NCBI GenBank assembly: GCA_032433765.1
Contig: JAVIAB010000059.1
Coordinates: forward strand, 57,798,103-57,862,102
Reading direction: 5' to 3'
DNA from: Megaustenia siamemsis
Lineage: Eukaryota; Mollusca; Gastropoda; Stylommatophora; Ariophantidae
DNA: 64,000 nt
Part shown: positions 29,801 to 41,925 of the stretch, in pieces
How the letters are laid out: the number at the start of each line of letters is the position of its first letter
Position numbering within the stretch: the first letter of the stretch is position 1
Position numbers and translations under genes: made by a program
The notes under the pieces: generated by a model
What the model was told of the DNA's origin: nothing
What the model saw: only the letters and a program-made list of their open reading frames with translations
The model's database searches: none

Positions 29801-32205
29801 AAACGAAGCCATCGAATTAACGACTTTATCTACAGCGAAGGTTAACGAACTGTGAACAAACATTTATGTTCAAACCCTTGAAAACATTTTCAAAAATCTG
29901 CCAACTCGCAGTAATAACATATATCGCGTTGTTCAATGTAAACATTGCTTAGTCCATAGCTCGAATATAAATAAGCTGCCATTTTGGTGCGTCCCATGAC
30001 GTCATCTAAACTACTACTAGTGTTTCGTATCAATTGAGTATTAATGAAAATAGTTCCTTACAGTAAAACTATTCTTTTGCTCCATAAGATAAGCATCGAC
30101 TTGTTGGAATTATAATCTTCATCATTAGCTGAAACAAGCGTTCTAAATAATTCTTTAATATCTCTTTCACTCTTTCATCTCCCTCTCTCTGTGAATCGAT
30201 GAGCAAATCAGTCGATGTATCAGTCAGAATAATCTACACAACGGCTGCACCTTATTGTGATTGTGAAAAATAAATTAGCAACACTCAAAATGGGTACTTG
30301 TGGGTATATGTAAATTTAATGCTTTTGGTAGCTTTAACGGATAGTTCCACATGTGTCGAGATCTATATTTATGCTGTTGTAACTTGTATATGAATTTGGG
30401 GTCTTGACACCGCTTGGGTCTGAAAGCGATCAACGACTGATAGCTGAAAGCAGGCATCGTTGAGTCTGAACTGATCCGAATTCTACTCCACCTACCTGGA
30501 TGTCCACACTGACCTACCTGCTTGGACACGCAAGAAGAGATCGAGAACAGAGGACCACGAAGTATATAAAAATAGGGTCGGAAGTGATGGGCCCAGAAAG
30601 GCGCAGATATCAAACCATCCACTCCTGTTCTTTTCACACGCAGACAACAAGGAGGCGTCACCGTTCGCTGAACATGACAAAAGTACCTTCATCGGAGTAA
30701 TATTTTGTCATGAAAACGTTATGCCGCCCCACATAAACTCCAAACGAGTTGGAAGGTCTATGAAGTTACTCGAGTACCAAACTGGCGTGTTTTGAAGAAA
30801 TCATTCCAACTTTTAATTCCATGTTTTCGGGAGAATGTAGGTTTTTCGGTTAAGGATGAAATCAATGCTCGTGGCAACTGCATTGGCCATGCGGCATCTG
30901 TTCTCCAGCCCTAGAGTCTCCCCGGTAGAGCCCAGAAATAAGAAAAATGCCGTAAAGATAGTTTCAAACTCCTATTGAGCACCTGTTCTATCTAATTCTG
31001 CAAGTGTGATGCACATTAATTGTTGTTATTTGTGGAACTTACCATCTTTAGCTTTAGTTATTTTCTTTATGCTTATTTGCACTCAGAAAGTTTAACTCGG
31101 TTTCTAATGCCCTTACTGTAATATCTATCTTCTTGGTACTAACCTCGTTCGTCTATCCTAAGCGCTTTCTGATTTCATCCTTATACTAAGAGCTGTTTTT
31201 TTTATTTTATTTAATCCTCTATACGAATATTTCTAAAGAATTCACTTACTCACTCAATATTAGTTATTCATATCCTAGCGAAGAGTGATATTGACTCTGC
31301 ACATATAATGTTTTTTTCCAGATATATATATATCATTCCTCCCATTTCAAACATACCCTCTCCCCCCCCCCCCCAAAAAAAAAAAAAAACTCCTCACTCA
31401 CTCACTCACTCACTCACTCACTCACTCACTCACTCACTCACTCACTAACTCACTCACTCACTCACTCATTCTTTGCCCGACAACCCTTTGACACCCTCTT
31501 TTAGAAATTAAAAAAAAAATCTTTGGGCGCACACTTCCAACACCACTAATTTAAACTAGACTTTGACATTGCTGAGATAATTCCGTTAGGAAAACCATCT
31601 CTAAGGAGAAGTGTTGTAGAGCTTCAGCGGCAGCTAGCGCAATACAGCAAGAAGCACCCCATGTGTAGAACACCAATACAGCAGTCCGGAGTGCTGTCAT
31701 AGCGAGCCTAATTATTTCCGCTGGGAGCATGAACATTACAGGGAAACATATGGTTACTAATTTACAGAGTGAAGGAGACATTTTCAGTGTCAATAGAAGG
31801 CCGACATTTTATAAGTGCCGAGAAGGAAATATTTTAGTTTCAATATTAAAAATGTGCTGTGAATGTTAAAATATGTCAAAAACGGATGTATGGGGCCGCT
31901 AGGATTGTTGTAAAGAAGCGACAACGTATCTACGCCCACTTATTGTCCTATTTTTGCAAAGGGTTGACGTTGAAGAGTACTCGTCGAGTGAACGCTAAGG
32001 AAGAAGAGGGAGAAGAAGAGAAGATATATTTTCATAGCAATAATCTATAAGTGATTAAACGTGCGCGCATAGACACGCACCTTCTTTCAATTCCGAACGT
32101 ATGGACTTTGTCCCTCCTTCGGAAATCCTTGAAACGAAGTCGAGACGGGGATAGTGCGACTGGGTAAAGCACTATCTCCATATCCTGTGCCCAGGCAGAG
32201 TAGGC
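29801..32205. other. no gene recognised; (CTCA)n at 31391-31470 and a C-run/A-run at 31363-31389
   Basis: About 2.4 kb with short frames only. It contains a run of about 14 C followed by about 13 A, then about 20 repeats of ctca. An 80-codon reverse frame at 31551-31793 is rich in hydrophobic residues but lacks a recognisable family or splice signals. Confidence 0.45.
31391..31470. repeat. (CTCA)n microsatellite
   Basis: Near-perfect tetranucleotide run with one ctaa interruption, immediately after a C-run and A-run. Confidence 0.95.
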
Positions 32206-32208
32206 AAA

Positions 32209-33048
32209 GTGAACCTGGATAAAGCATGCGACCTTTTTTCACTGTCAATTAATGTTCAGAAGACAGTAATACTAAATCAAGGTGACTTCAAACCTCTATC
32301 TATTACTCTAAAAGACTGCCCACTAGAATCAGTACAGAAATTTACATATCTTGGATCCACAGTTACGCAAACCATCTCTCTTGATGAAGAAATAAACTGT
32401 CGAATTGGTAAGGCAGCTACGACCTTCGGCAAACTCACAAAAAGGGCATGGAACAACACGAAACTAACTCAAAAGACTAAACTCTTAATATATCAAACAT
32501 GTGTGCTTAGCACACTACTATATGGATCCGAAACCTGGACAACATACTCAAACCAGGAAAAAAGACTAAATGTCTTCCACATGCGATGTCTCCGCAAAAT
32601 AATGCACATCAAATGGCAGGACAAAATAACCAACTTAACTGTCCTGCAACGTGCTAAGACCCTAACAATCATGTCGATGCTCAGATGTCGAAGGCTAAGA
32701 TGGCTGGGGCATGTCCAACGGATGGAAGAAAAACGCATTCCTAGGCAAATACTATATGGCGAGCTAAAACACGGAAAACGACAAATCGGCAGACCTAAAC
32801 TACGATATAGAGATATCTGCAAATCATCTCTGAAAGACTTCTCCATCTGTGAAAACGACTGGCAACATCTGGCAAGTGATCGCACATCATGGAGAGCACG
32901 TATAAGGAACGGTACAACAACATTTGAGACTGTTCTAAGACAGGACTTAGAAGAGAAGAGACTCATGAAAAAGGATGGTAAACCCTGTGGACCAGCTAGC
33001 CTGACCTGTTCATTATGTGACCGCGTGTGTTTTGTCAAACATTGGTAG
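32209..33048 (+). pseudogene. LINE family A RT C-terminal half
   Basis: A 279-codon frame covers the RT thumb (YLGSTVTQTISL, SETWTTYSNQEKR) and the C-terminal tail (RWLGHVQRMEEK, GRPKLRYRDICK). The first codon is flanking DNA. Unlike the 12.5-kb copy it reads through the GPASLTCSLCDRVC region, the first Cys pair of a C-terminal zinc finger. One extra T near 33033 (gtgtgttttgtc) then moves it out of frame and it ends two codons after FVK. It lacks catalytic residues and cannot be active. Confidence 0.9.
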
Positions 33049-33150
33049 AATTAGCCACGAGAGAAGCTGTTCGGCAAAAACAATACCTCAAAAAAATACG
33101 CAATAGCCTCCACTAGACCGTCTGACAAGACGAAAAGGGCCATATATATA
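32212..33150 (+). mobile_element. LINE family A, young 5'-truncated copy
   Basis: It starts at aacctggataaagcatgc, inside the RT just after the catalytic FADD region. It runs through the C-terminal tail and 3'UTR to gaaaagggccatata, followed by (TA)n. By eye about nine differences separate it from 12929-13860, giving near 99 percent identity. The 5' break differs from that of the 12.5-kb copy, so these are separate insertions from closely related sources and not one segmental duplication. Confidence 0.92.
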
Positions 33151-33189
33151 TATATATATATATATAGACACGCACACATGCACACACGC

Positions 33190-33555
33190 ACGTATATTAG
33201 TGGCAGCGAAAAACGTGATGAGAACAGTTCCGTTCTTTGATCGGGCCTCAAAGACTCATCGTATCCTGTGATTGGTGAGTTGCGATTACGTGTGTTTATA
33301 GGCTAGATATTTATTCGTGCTTCGAGGCGCAACTTAAGTACTTTCATATCCATGTTGATTGCAATGAAAAATGTATACATTTATCACAACTACCTCATGT
33401 CAGGCAACACCCTGTAATTATTGATAGAAATCACGGTTGTATCTACTGGCATGAGCAAGCGCACATTCATTTCCCGGTTTAACTTACCTAGAATTTGATA
33501 TTTCGTGCACTGTGACTTCCTGAAGACAAATCAATATTTGTTAATAACATTATTT
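33190..33555. other. no gene recognised
   Basis: Spacer between LINE fragments, with nothing supportable. Confidence 0.4.
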
Positions 33556-33559
33556 GTAT

Positions 33560-33832
33560 GGCGGTTATATCCAAACCGAATGTAAAAAGTCTGCGACGGT
33601 GTATGGGGCGGAAGAATCAGAAATGACTAACGGCCCAGAAAGCCAAAACAGCAAAGTGTGTGGTACACATGAGGCATATTCAGGAAACGAAAGACGAATA
33701 TGGCAGACCACCGTGAAAGAAATTGCAGCCTCATCACGTAACACTCCAAATAAAACCCAGAGTGGAATGGCGCTGCATGGCAGCCAACCTTGGATGCGGC
33801 GACGGCACTCAATGATGATGATGATCAGTGTT
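33560..33832 (+). mobile_element. RTE-like LINE 3' fragment (family B relative)
   Basis: It ends with codons for EWRCMAANL and CGDGTQ and then tcaatgatgatgatgat, the same 3' terminus as the fragments at 2590 and 49222. Upstream parts are degraded but retain the order of the family. Confidence 0.7.
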
Positions 33833-33929
33833 TGACAGTTAGTGTAACCCATTAGGGGCTTTGTTTCTTCATCTACCGATTCCGGTGTCTCGTGTGATAC
33901 GAAGTTCTGGTTCTGGTTTTTTTCTGGCG

Positions 33930-34100
33930 GTTTCAACCATTGCCAATTGAAGTTTGAACCATTCTTTAATGTTATCTGCTCATCTTACTCTAGGTCTGCT
34001 TCTTGCTCTTCTCCCTTCTCTTTTAATGTATGCTTTGTATGGTAAGGAATAGCATATCATTCTTTCTAGATGGGCAAACCATATTATTTGTTGTTTTTGT
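33930..34100 (-). mobile_element. RTE-like LINE fragment
   Basis: The reverse strand retains pieces resembling the ADNI.EW and GHA-type C-terminal motifs (around ctgctcatcttactctaggtc and tggccaaacc-like words). It is short and decayed, and its family cannot be fixed. Confidence 0.4.
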
Positions 34101-34109
34101 ATGTGGTAT

Positions 34110-34415
34110 AGTATAAGAAGAGTAATGAAATGTGCTGAAAGAGGCCAAAACAAAAAGAGAGATAATTTCCAATATTAGGAAGAAACAATTATCATTTTTT
34201 GGCCATGCAATGAGAAGAGAACAACTGGAATATATTGTAACAACTGGAAAAATTGAGGGACGAAGTGATAGAGGGAAGCAATGAGAAAAAATACCAGGCA
34301 GTTTGAGAGAATGGCTTGGCAGGTCAACAACAGAAATGATAAATAACTGTCGAGATCGAAAGTTGTGGACAGACATTATCACCTACGCCAGAAGGCCCGG
34401 TACTTGATGATGATA
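34110..34415 (+). mobile_element. RTE-like LINE 3' fragment (family C)
   Basis: Plus-strand codons give FFGHAMRREQLEYIV, TTGKIEGRSDRGKQ and WLGRSTTEMI, then DIITYARRP and a tgatgatgat end. This follows the RTE/BovB C-terminal consensus. It shares the pattern with fragments at 38520, 39180, 48415 and 61955. Confidence 0.8.
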
Positions 34416-34689
34416 TCATTCTTATAGAATTATGTGATAATTGTTATATAAATCATCTTCGTGATTTCTTCGTGACAGCAAACACCGACTGAGAAATTGA
34501 CATGTACAGATGGCTCTTCAAAAAACGAAAATAAATGTGGCTGTGGGTATATGCCATTTTATGTTATTTGCTTGTTTTGTACATAGTGGAACAGGTGTCT
34601 TCATGAAACCTTTATGTAGTCACAGCCACGTGTACATAAAAGTAATAGTAAAAGATTGTGGGCTCTCCGTAAGTTTATGTCAGCATTAT

Positions 34690-35660
34690 CATCAGGTCGC
34701 ATGTCCTTTACAGCACGTTGCATTCATCACAGCCCACCTTAAATGATTTCTGTCAATAGCCATATCTTTCACTTCTTTTGTTGTCATGTTCAAGGTCTCC
34801 TTGATGTTTGGAAACTACCTTCTTCTTGGTCTGCCTCTCATGCGTCTCCTGGGAACCATACCTACCGTTACTGTTCTTTCCAGCCCGCTGCATCTTTTGA
34901 CGTGGCCATATTATTTAAATTTCCTTTGTAGAATAGTGTTTATAAGCCAGTTCTTTATAATGTTTAAATCTTTTAATATGTATTCATTCTTTTTCAGTAT
35001 CCAAGGTATCTTAAGGGTTTTCTGTCATTTTGCTTTGAATGAATCGATTTTCTTTCTTGCTGTTTGTGAGATTGTCCATGATTTACAATGTTTCTGGCGG
35101 GAAGATACAGACCCTCAGTGATTTTAATGTTACTGCCCTTCAGTTATTATGCCTCACGTCCTTCATGGCGTTCAATCTTTGTGTTGCTTTTGCTAATCTT
35201 CATTTGATCTCTTTCTGACAGTCTCCATTGTTAGTTACTATAGATCCCATTTATTCATAGTTTCGTTTTAATTTCTAGTTCTTCTCTGCTGATGTTGATT
35301 TTGGGTTGGGTTTTTAGCTTTATCAAAGGACATTAAGTTAGTTTTCTATGTATTTAAATACAGGTTTTGCTCTTCACTCTGTATTTGGACACACTTAGTT
35401 ATCTCATGTAATCCTTTAGCGCTGTTATTAAAGAGGCATGTGTCTTCATCGTGTCTGAGTTCTGGAATTATGTTGCCTTTTATTGTGAAAGGGCTGAACT
35501 TCACAAATCTCTTATCGTTTCTCACATTTTTCATGATGTTCTCAGCATACATGTTGGACAGGTATGGAGTCGGTATGCAACCCTTCCTCACTCCTTTTTG
35601 TACTTCAAACCAATTTGAAGTTTCGTCTGCTATCCTAATAGCTGCCCGCTGTTCGTGGTA
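34690..35660 (-). mobile_element. RTE-like LINE reverse transcriptase fragment
   Basis: The reverse strand at 35591-35346 reads MRKGCIPTPYLSNMYAENI, close to RT motif B of RTE elements. It continues with ELRHDEDTCLF, where the catalytic (Y)ADD box has become HDED, and then EEQNLYLNT. Further 3' the decayed C-terminal region continues to about 34690. The altered catalytic box and several stops make it a dead copy. It is the only RTE-like fragment here that still includes palm motifs. Confidence 0.75.
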
Positions 35661-35933
35661 TATTATTTCGATAAGGCTATATAATACTTTGTGAAAATGC
35701 TTAAGAATGATGACAGTATGTAATTAAGAATAGTTTGCTTACTTACATTAGCCCGATGACTAAAGGAATACAAATCTTCATCATCCGCCCTTAAAAGGAC
35801 GTGAAGTAGGCGTGTTTGTGGTGTGTTGTGTGTAGTATAACTGTGATATTTGCGTCTGTCGGCCCAACACATTCGACTTCAGCACATAAGAATAGTTTGA
35901 CACAAAGGAAAGATAACCGAAGTCTGAATTATT

Positions 35934-36190
35934 ACTACTATTACTAAAGAGCCCCGTCACGCCAAGTGGCCTATAGGGAATATGGTGTTAGTGACCATAA
36001 ATTTTACAGATCTTCAGCACATGATTTTCGGGGTAATGTGGTCGGTATTACGCCCGTGCCACTTTACTCTCCAAGAAAAAATCCGGTACCCATTTAAGGC
36101 TGGTGAACCCGGAAGCCGTCGTTTGGGATCGATCCCTACCCCTTGTCCTTTGTAGCCCAGTTCACTAACCACTGAGCTATCGCAGCTCCC
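35934..36190 (-). mobile_element. tRNA-derived SINE (type 1), 13-bp TSD
   Basis: Minus-strand head gggagctgcgatagctcagtgg with A-box, B-box-like gggatcgatcccaa and the same body as at 5057 and 8994. Exact direct repeats agtctgaattatt at 35921-35933 and 36191-36203 define the insertion. The 3' end in element orientation is ctctttagtaatagtagt, so the tail varies between copies and is never poly(A). Confidence 0.92.
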
Positions 36191-36203
36191 AGTCTGAATT
36201 ATT

Positions 36204-36712
36204 GCTAATGTTCAAAACGACTGGCATCTAAACAAGCATTTTAGAACTTGAATATTGTGAAGTTTTAATTTATCTATAATGCATCCAGTAATTATGAAAA
36301 AAAATACATTTGGTATTACACAACAAAGTCATTAACATTTGTAAAATAACACAAGAAAATCGATTCAGAAAAAAAATAAGGAAACATCCATTTCCCAATC
36401 TATACCAAATGTAACGGAAGCTAATAGCATCACCTTGTTTCGCATTACACGGTAAAGTAATTAATTGTTGAGGAAAAATGCTACGAACGATTAAAAAAAA
36501 AGAGTAATAATTAAAACACACGAATTAATTGCTGATAGTTCATCAGAGTAGGAGAAACTAGGAAAGTAAGGGAACACAGGATTAATATAGTTGCGTAGGC
36601 CATGTTAGGAGTTTCATCTTTTTATGTTCAGTGGCTGGCTTGTGTTTTCTATATGTAACACGCATGGCATCATTAAAAGAATGCTTATCTGAGTGTATAT
36701 TTAGGTCATGTG

Positions 36713-36714
<2 letters not shown>
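36204..36714. other. no gene recognised
   Basis: AT-rich spacer. A reverse-strand 83-codon frame (36270-36521) has low-complexity hydrophobic content and no family. Confidence 0.4.

Positions 36715-36716
<2 letters not shown>

Positions 36717-36779
<63 letters not shown>
36717..36779. repeat. (TA)n microsatellite
   Basis: About 31 TA dinucleotides, self-complementary and likely to extrude hairpins. They create apparent YIYI frames on both strands. Confidence 0.95.
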
Positions 36780-36780
<1 letters not shown>

Positions 36781-36848
36781 TCACAATACTTCAAGTTTCC
36801 GTGGGGAGTAGTTTCGCCTTGACATTTGTCACAGCACCTCATTATTTG

Positions 36849-36851
<3 letters not shown>

Positions 36852-36923
<72 letters not shown>
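36852..36923. repeat. (TA)n-(CA)n compound microsatellite
   Basis: About 26 TA followed by about 9 CA dinucleotides, 73 bases after the first (TA)n run. Confidence 0.95.
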
Positions 36924-36924
36924 G

Positions 36925-37685
36925 CAAATACACACATACATATATATAAAAATGGCACTCATTTTCAGGACTTTGCAATAAATAATCCCCCAGCCAGTCA
37001 CATATAGGGAAGGTAAAGAAGTTTGCCGTTACCAAATACACACACATAGAAATGACCTAAGCAAGCAACAGAAGATATTAAATCTTGCATTAACTCATCA
37101 TTATTTCTCAATTTCTATGGCAATAACACTAACGTTGAACAAATTTACATGATATAAATAATATTTTCGTTATCTAAGTACCACTGATATTCAACAGCTT
37201 TATGAGTTATAATTATTTACTCCAGTTTTACTGTCGTCTAAATATTTCTACCAACGGAAATTCCCCAACTAATAGTTTAATTTGTTTTATAACAATTTGA
37301 AGAAAGAAATAAACACTACTTAATGGACCAATCGATCTTCTTTGGTGAACCGATATGTCGGTTAATGGTCTGGAATTTGTCCTGAAAACTCTCCAAATAA
37401 TAGTTTTGATTATTTTATTAATTTTTTTTTTTTTTGGCAATTAGATACGAGCCTACCTTTTTCTATAACACACAACAGTCTATTGACTGGCCAAGGTGGA
37501 GGAAGCTTGCACAATTTGAGCGGCTGCATTTGATCGGGTCCAAAGCTAGAATCACATATTTTTCTTCAATCAGTCATAGTAAAAGTCGAATGAACTGGCA
37601 CCATTGAAGAGTTAGTTGAGGTTGTTATATTAAATACAGCTTGGCCTAGCATGCCGATGATGGATAATACATTTGATCTTTGAAG
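36925..37685. other. no gene recognised
   Basis: AT-rich spacer; a T-run lies at about 37420-37435. No exon supported. Confidence 0.4.
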
Positions 37686-37689
37686 GGAA

Positions 37690-38010
37690 CAGAAGATGGA
37701 ATCATACGGACCCTAAAAGAAAGAAACGAATCACAACGGGAGTGAAATATCTAAGAAGATTAGCGAAAATGACAAGAAAAGACAGAATCAGAAATGAGGA
37801 TATATATGGAGAACAGTTTGAGTAACATTATTGCTAGATCATAATAAAAAACAAGATATCGATTGTTTCGGTCTGGACATGTCAATTGATCTCACACCGG
37901 ACAGCGTCTCTCAGAAGCAGCTGGGAGAAGGAAAGTATAGACCTGAGGACGATTGATTCATGTAATAGTAGATATCAGGTGGGGTACAATGCAGGAGACA
38001 CAATACAGAA
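37690..38010 (+). mobile_element. LINE C-terminal fragment (MTRKDRIRN type)
   Basis: Plus-strand codons read IRTLKERNES-like residues, then YLRRLARMTRKDRIRNEDIYGEQ, quoted here only as its two recognisable parts LRRLARMTRKD and DRIRNEDIYGEQ. A frameshift is followed by a VWTCQL (GHV-equivalent) step. The RKDRIRN signature recurs in C-terminal tails of LINE RT proteins. It differs from families A, B and C. Confidence 0.6.
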
Positions 38011-38519
38011 TATTGACCCAAACACTCCGTTTTCCATCAACGCTAAAAGGCAATAGAAGCATGGGTAAGGGAGTAGGTAAGAATCAAGTTAGAAGAAAAT
38101 GCCACAGACAACACCCACATTGCGACGTAAACAAAAGCACAATACTCCTTACCAAGAAGAACATTACTCATTACCAAGAAGAGATCATGATATCCACCAA
38201 TACATATAATTACAAGAAGCACAACATGCTAAACATTTAGCAAACAGGACACGCAAGTAGGGGACTATTATAATTTGGACTGTGTTCGCCATGAGAACAC
38301 CAGGTGTATAATTTTATTCAACTGATCAACTTGCTCTACATAATTCTTGGCTTCGACAATAAGAAGCCACAGATAGGGTGCTATCTTTATGAGAGATTCA
38401 GACATTATTGTATGAGATCGATAGGCAGACGCTGCACTCTAGAGATTGAAAATGACATGGTGCAACCCTTCTTCGACAAGAAGGAAAAGAGAAGGAGTTC
38501 TTCATTGTCATGTAGATCC

Positions 38520-38800
38520 AGTCTTAACATATATAACATGGATCCTGGACAATCGACCATTATAAAAGAAAATCGTTGGAATCACTGAAATATGGTGTTA
38601 CAGAAGAATGCCGAGAATAGCGCGGAAAGCTGAGATTGTGTGTATCATAGGACGAAGCGATTATTGAAATTGGGAGAAAATATACCAGAACAGTAATGGT
38701 GGCTTGCTAGGAAGTCAGCAGAAGATAAACTACTGCAGAGATAGAAAGTTGTGGATGGACATGATCACCAACGCCAGCAGTAAAGGTATTCAACGATATA
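38520..38800 (+). mobile_element. RTE-like LINE 3' fragment (family C relative)
   Basis: It contains an EMWCYRRMPRIA equivalent (gaaatatggtgttacagaagaatgcc), the classic RTE entry to the C-terminal region, preceded by a WTI-K-ENR-like segment. It ends with atgatcaccaacgcc. Decayed. Confidence 0.65.
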
Positions 38801-39179
38801 AGAGCAAGTTAAGAAATATAAAAAAACAGTGGTAATGAGGCAATTATATTTCACTCCTTACTGGCGCTACGTTTTTATTCTTGAAATGTTCCAAAATATG
38901 CACGCCAATTTTCTCAAGGCTAACGACCACATCAAAATATCGTTGAAGCTGTTTCTCTGCTAATTAGCTTTGTATGGCCTAAGGAATACATCCACGTTAC
39001 AATTCTGGGATGTTTTTATCTGGCCATTCATGAAGCATCCATTTGTGAATATTGTGGCGCTACTTATCGCAGCTGGAGAGATAAGTTACGCGTTTATTGG
39101 ATATAGAATACCACCTCAGGATATACTACAATAAAAAAAAAAACAGGTGTATTACCTTCTCATATATATTTAAAAATAA

Positions 39180-39420
39180 AAAAATAAACATTTTTCGGGC
39201 ACATCTTGAGAAGAGGAAAGTTGGAATACTTGATTACAACTGGCAAAATAAAGGAAAAAGAGATCGCGACGACAAAGTGAAAAAATACTGGATAGCTTGG
39301 TGGTTCATGGCATGGAAAACAGTCAACAACAGAACAGATACGATGCGCTGTTGATAGAAGATTGTGGAAGGACATAATCGCCTACGCCAACCGGTATGGC
39401 ACATGCTGATGCTGATGATT
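39180..39420 (+). mobile_element. RTE-like LINE 3' fragment (family C)
   Basis: Codons for FRAHLEKRKVGILDYNWQ shadow the usual FGHI-RR-KLEYL-TTGK in another frame. The 3' end reads gataatcgcctacgccaacc, tatggcacatgctgatgctgatgat. Closely related to 48415-48620 (+) and 61955-62235 (-). Confidence 0.75.
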
Positions 39421-39439
39421 TAAAAAAAAACACCTAACT

Positions 39440-39640
39440 CTTCCCGACTCTTCATCATCATCATCATCGTGTGCTCTCTCCGCAACGAAGGTTGGCTACC
39501 ATGGATCGCCATTCTACTCTGTTTCTTGCTTTGATGGTGCAGGCTGACATAGATTGACTTGTCCATCTTTTGATGTTACTCGTCCATGTTAGTCTTGGTC
39601 TGCCTCTGCCTCTTTTGCCTCCCGACTCTTACCTAGCATG
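39440..39640 (-). mobile_element. RTE-like LINE 3' fragment (family B)
   Basis: It starts with the (ATC)n reverse tail (tcatcatcatcatcatcg), then matches the reverse complement of the 49222 copy for about 190 bases (ctccgcaacgaaggttggct, atggtgcaggctgacat). It is truncated at about 39630. Confidence 0.8.
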
Positions 39641-39734
39641 AATATCCTGAAAGACTATTCATTATTCACTTCTAAATTGTCAGTCCCATTGAACGTGTCT
39701 GTAATGTTGTACTAATGCTTTAGTCACTTCCTTC

Positions 39735-39905
39735 TGTTATTGTATGTGCAGCCTTTGACGTCTTGAGAAGACTGGTAGCAAGCAGTTATGAGTCAGTAGT
39801 TTGGTCAAATATTAGCGCCTTATGCTGAGTGCTGTTTTACTGAAGAGCTTCTCTCGTGACTGAATCTGCCAACATTGGATAGACAGAAACGACCGCATAA
39901 TGAAA
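39735..39905 (-). mobile_element. LINE A-related 3' fragment (subfamily A2)
   Basis: Reverse-strand sequence with CGRFCLSNVGRFSHER, a zinc-finger-like segment, then the 3'UTR (gcttgctaccagtcttctc, aagacgtcaaaggc). It matches 44360-44535 (+) and, more distantly, the family A terminus. Confidence 0.7.
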
Positions 39906-39952
39906 AGGTTTGTGTGTGTGTGTGCGTGCGTGCGTGCGTGTGTGTGTCTGTG
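39906..39952. repeat. (TG)n/(TGCG)n microsatellite
   Basis: Alternating tgtgtg, gcgtgcgtgcgtg, tgtgtgtc. It directly follows the A2 fragment. Confidence 0.9.
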
Positions 39953-40239
39953 TCCTGCCTCGTTTTGTCTCTCCCGTACCTTTTGTCTTGTCAATTTGAC
40001 ATCCAGGTTTCCTCGAATGTTGCTGTGCTGTATTTTTTTTATTTTTGTTCTCCATGTGCTACGACCTTATGTAAAATTTTCCCAGTTTCTTTCGCTGATT
40101 GGGGAAACCCTGCAAACATCCTTATATCTCAGTCCCGTTAATGTGTTAAACAACTACAAATATAACAGAAATATTCCCCAAATGTATTGCGCTGTAAAGG
40201 CTGGAAACACATTTATTCTTTTCAAGAAAACTAAAATTT

Positions 40240-40395
40240 AAAAACACTGAAAATAAAAAAAAGAAGGTAAGAAGTGGTATGGTAACAGCATTGCATAGGT
40301 GAGAAACAAAACCAGAGTAGAACGACGTTTCGACCAAAAGGACTTCAGCAGCAGCAACAAACAACACAAATATATATAAGGATATACACAGAAAT
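40240..40395 (-). mobile_element. short repeat with ctgaag...cgaaacgtc motif (relative of the 21.1-kb block)
   Basis: On the minus strand: tttgtgttgtttgttgctgc, tgctgaagtccttttggtcgaaacgtcg, then ggttttgtttctcacc and gctgttaccataccacttctt. The arrangement and much of the sequence match about 21060-21173 (+). No protein. Confidence 0.6.
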
Positions 40396-40719
40396 CTAAC
40401 TACATGTCGATAATATGGTAGACTGTCCAAAAAAAAAAAAAAAAAAAAGTCATTTCCCCGAGGTCCAGAGCTTGATCAGACAACCGCTGGATTGAAATTA
40501 ATATATCCGGCCAACAGGGCAGGACCCAGGTGTGAAAAAAAAAAAAACACTATGAAGGGAATGGTTCTAAAAATATGTGTATATATATATATATATATTG
40601 TTTTTGTCTAGTGGTAAGCACACCTCCACTATCGCTAGAATCAAAAAGATTATACGGTCAGGTTACAAGATCTACAGGCCTTGCTAATACTATAGGGCGC
40701 ACTACCTGATAGAAGACAG
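40396..40719. other. no gene recognised; (A)n and (TA)n runs
   Basis: Contains A-runs at 40430-40448 and 40538-40550 and a (TA)n run at 40579-40600. Nothing else is supported. Confidence 0.45.
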
Positions 40720-41925
40720 GCTAGACACGGAAGAGGTGACATTATGACATCAGAGAATGGACTTTGTCACTTGTTAGAGAATGACAGGTTAGCTAGACAC
40801 GGAAGAGGTGACATTATAACGTCAGAGAATGGACTTTGTCACTCGTCAGAGAAAGACCGGCTAGCTATACACGGAAGAGGTGACATCATATCAGAGAATG
40901 GACTTTGTCACTCGTCAGAGAAAGACCGGCTAGCTAGACACGGAAGAGGTGACATTATAATATCAGAGAATGGAATTTGTCACTCGTCAGAGAAAGACGG
41001 GTTAGCTAGACACGGAAGAGATGACATTATAACATCAGAGAATGGACTTTGTCACTTGTCAGAGAAAGACAGGTTAGCTAGACACGGAAGAGGTGACATT
41101 ATAACATCAGAGAATTGACTTTGTCACTCGTCAGAGAAAGACAGGTTTGCTAGACACGGAAGAGGTGACATTATGACATCAGAGAATGGACTTTGTCACT
41201 TGTTAGAGAATGACAGGTTAGCTAGACACGGAAGAGGTGACATTATGACATCAGAGAATGGACTTTGTCACTCGTCAGAGAAAGACGGGTTAGCTAGACA
41301 CGGAAGAGGTGACATTATAACATCAGAGAATTGACTTTGTCACTCGTCAGAGAAAGACAGGTTTGCTAGACACGGAAGAGGTGACATTATGACATCAGAG
41401 AATGGACTTTGTCACTTGTTAGAGAATGACAGGTTAGCTAGACACGGAAGAGGTGACATTATAACGTCAGAGAATTGACTTTGTCACTTGTTAGAGAAAG
41501 ACAGGTTAGCTAGACACGGAAGAGGTGACATTATAACATCAGAGAATTGACTTTGTCACTCGTCAGAGAAAGACAGGTTTGCTAGACACGGAAGAGGTGA
41601 CATTATGACATCAGAGAATGGACTTTGTCACTCGTCAGAGAAAGACGGGTTAGCTAGACACGGAAGAGGTGACATTATAACATCAGAGAATTGACTTTGT
41701 CACTCGTCAGAGAAAGACAGGTTTGCTAGACACGGAAGAGGTGACATTATGACATCAGAGAATGGACTTTGTCACTTGTTAGAGAATGACAGGTTAGCTA
41801 GACACGGAAGAGGTGACATTATAACGTCAGAGAATTGACTTTGTCACTTGTTAGAGAAAGACAGGTTAGCTAGACACGGAAGAGGTGACATTATAACATC
41901 AGAGAATTGACTTTGTCATAACTTT
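40720..41925. repeat. 72-bp minisatellite, about 17 copies
   Basis: The unit runs ctagacacggaagaggtgac, attat(a/g)ac(a/g)tcagagaat, (g/t)gactttgtcac and t(c/t)gt(c/t)agagaaagacagg. Variants with ttgactttg or ttgctagac recur in a fixed order, so blocks of several units (about 216 bp) appear duplicated between 41110 and 41920. The first units keep a frame open for 124 codons because 72 is divisible by three; later ones contain a TGA. Confidence 0.94.

Noticed and set aside
36717..36923. YIYIYI-rich coding frames
   Set aside because: They come from (TA)n microsatellites.
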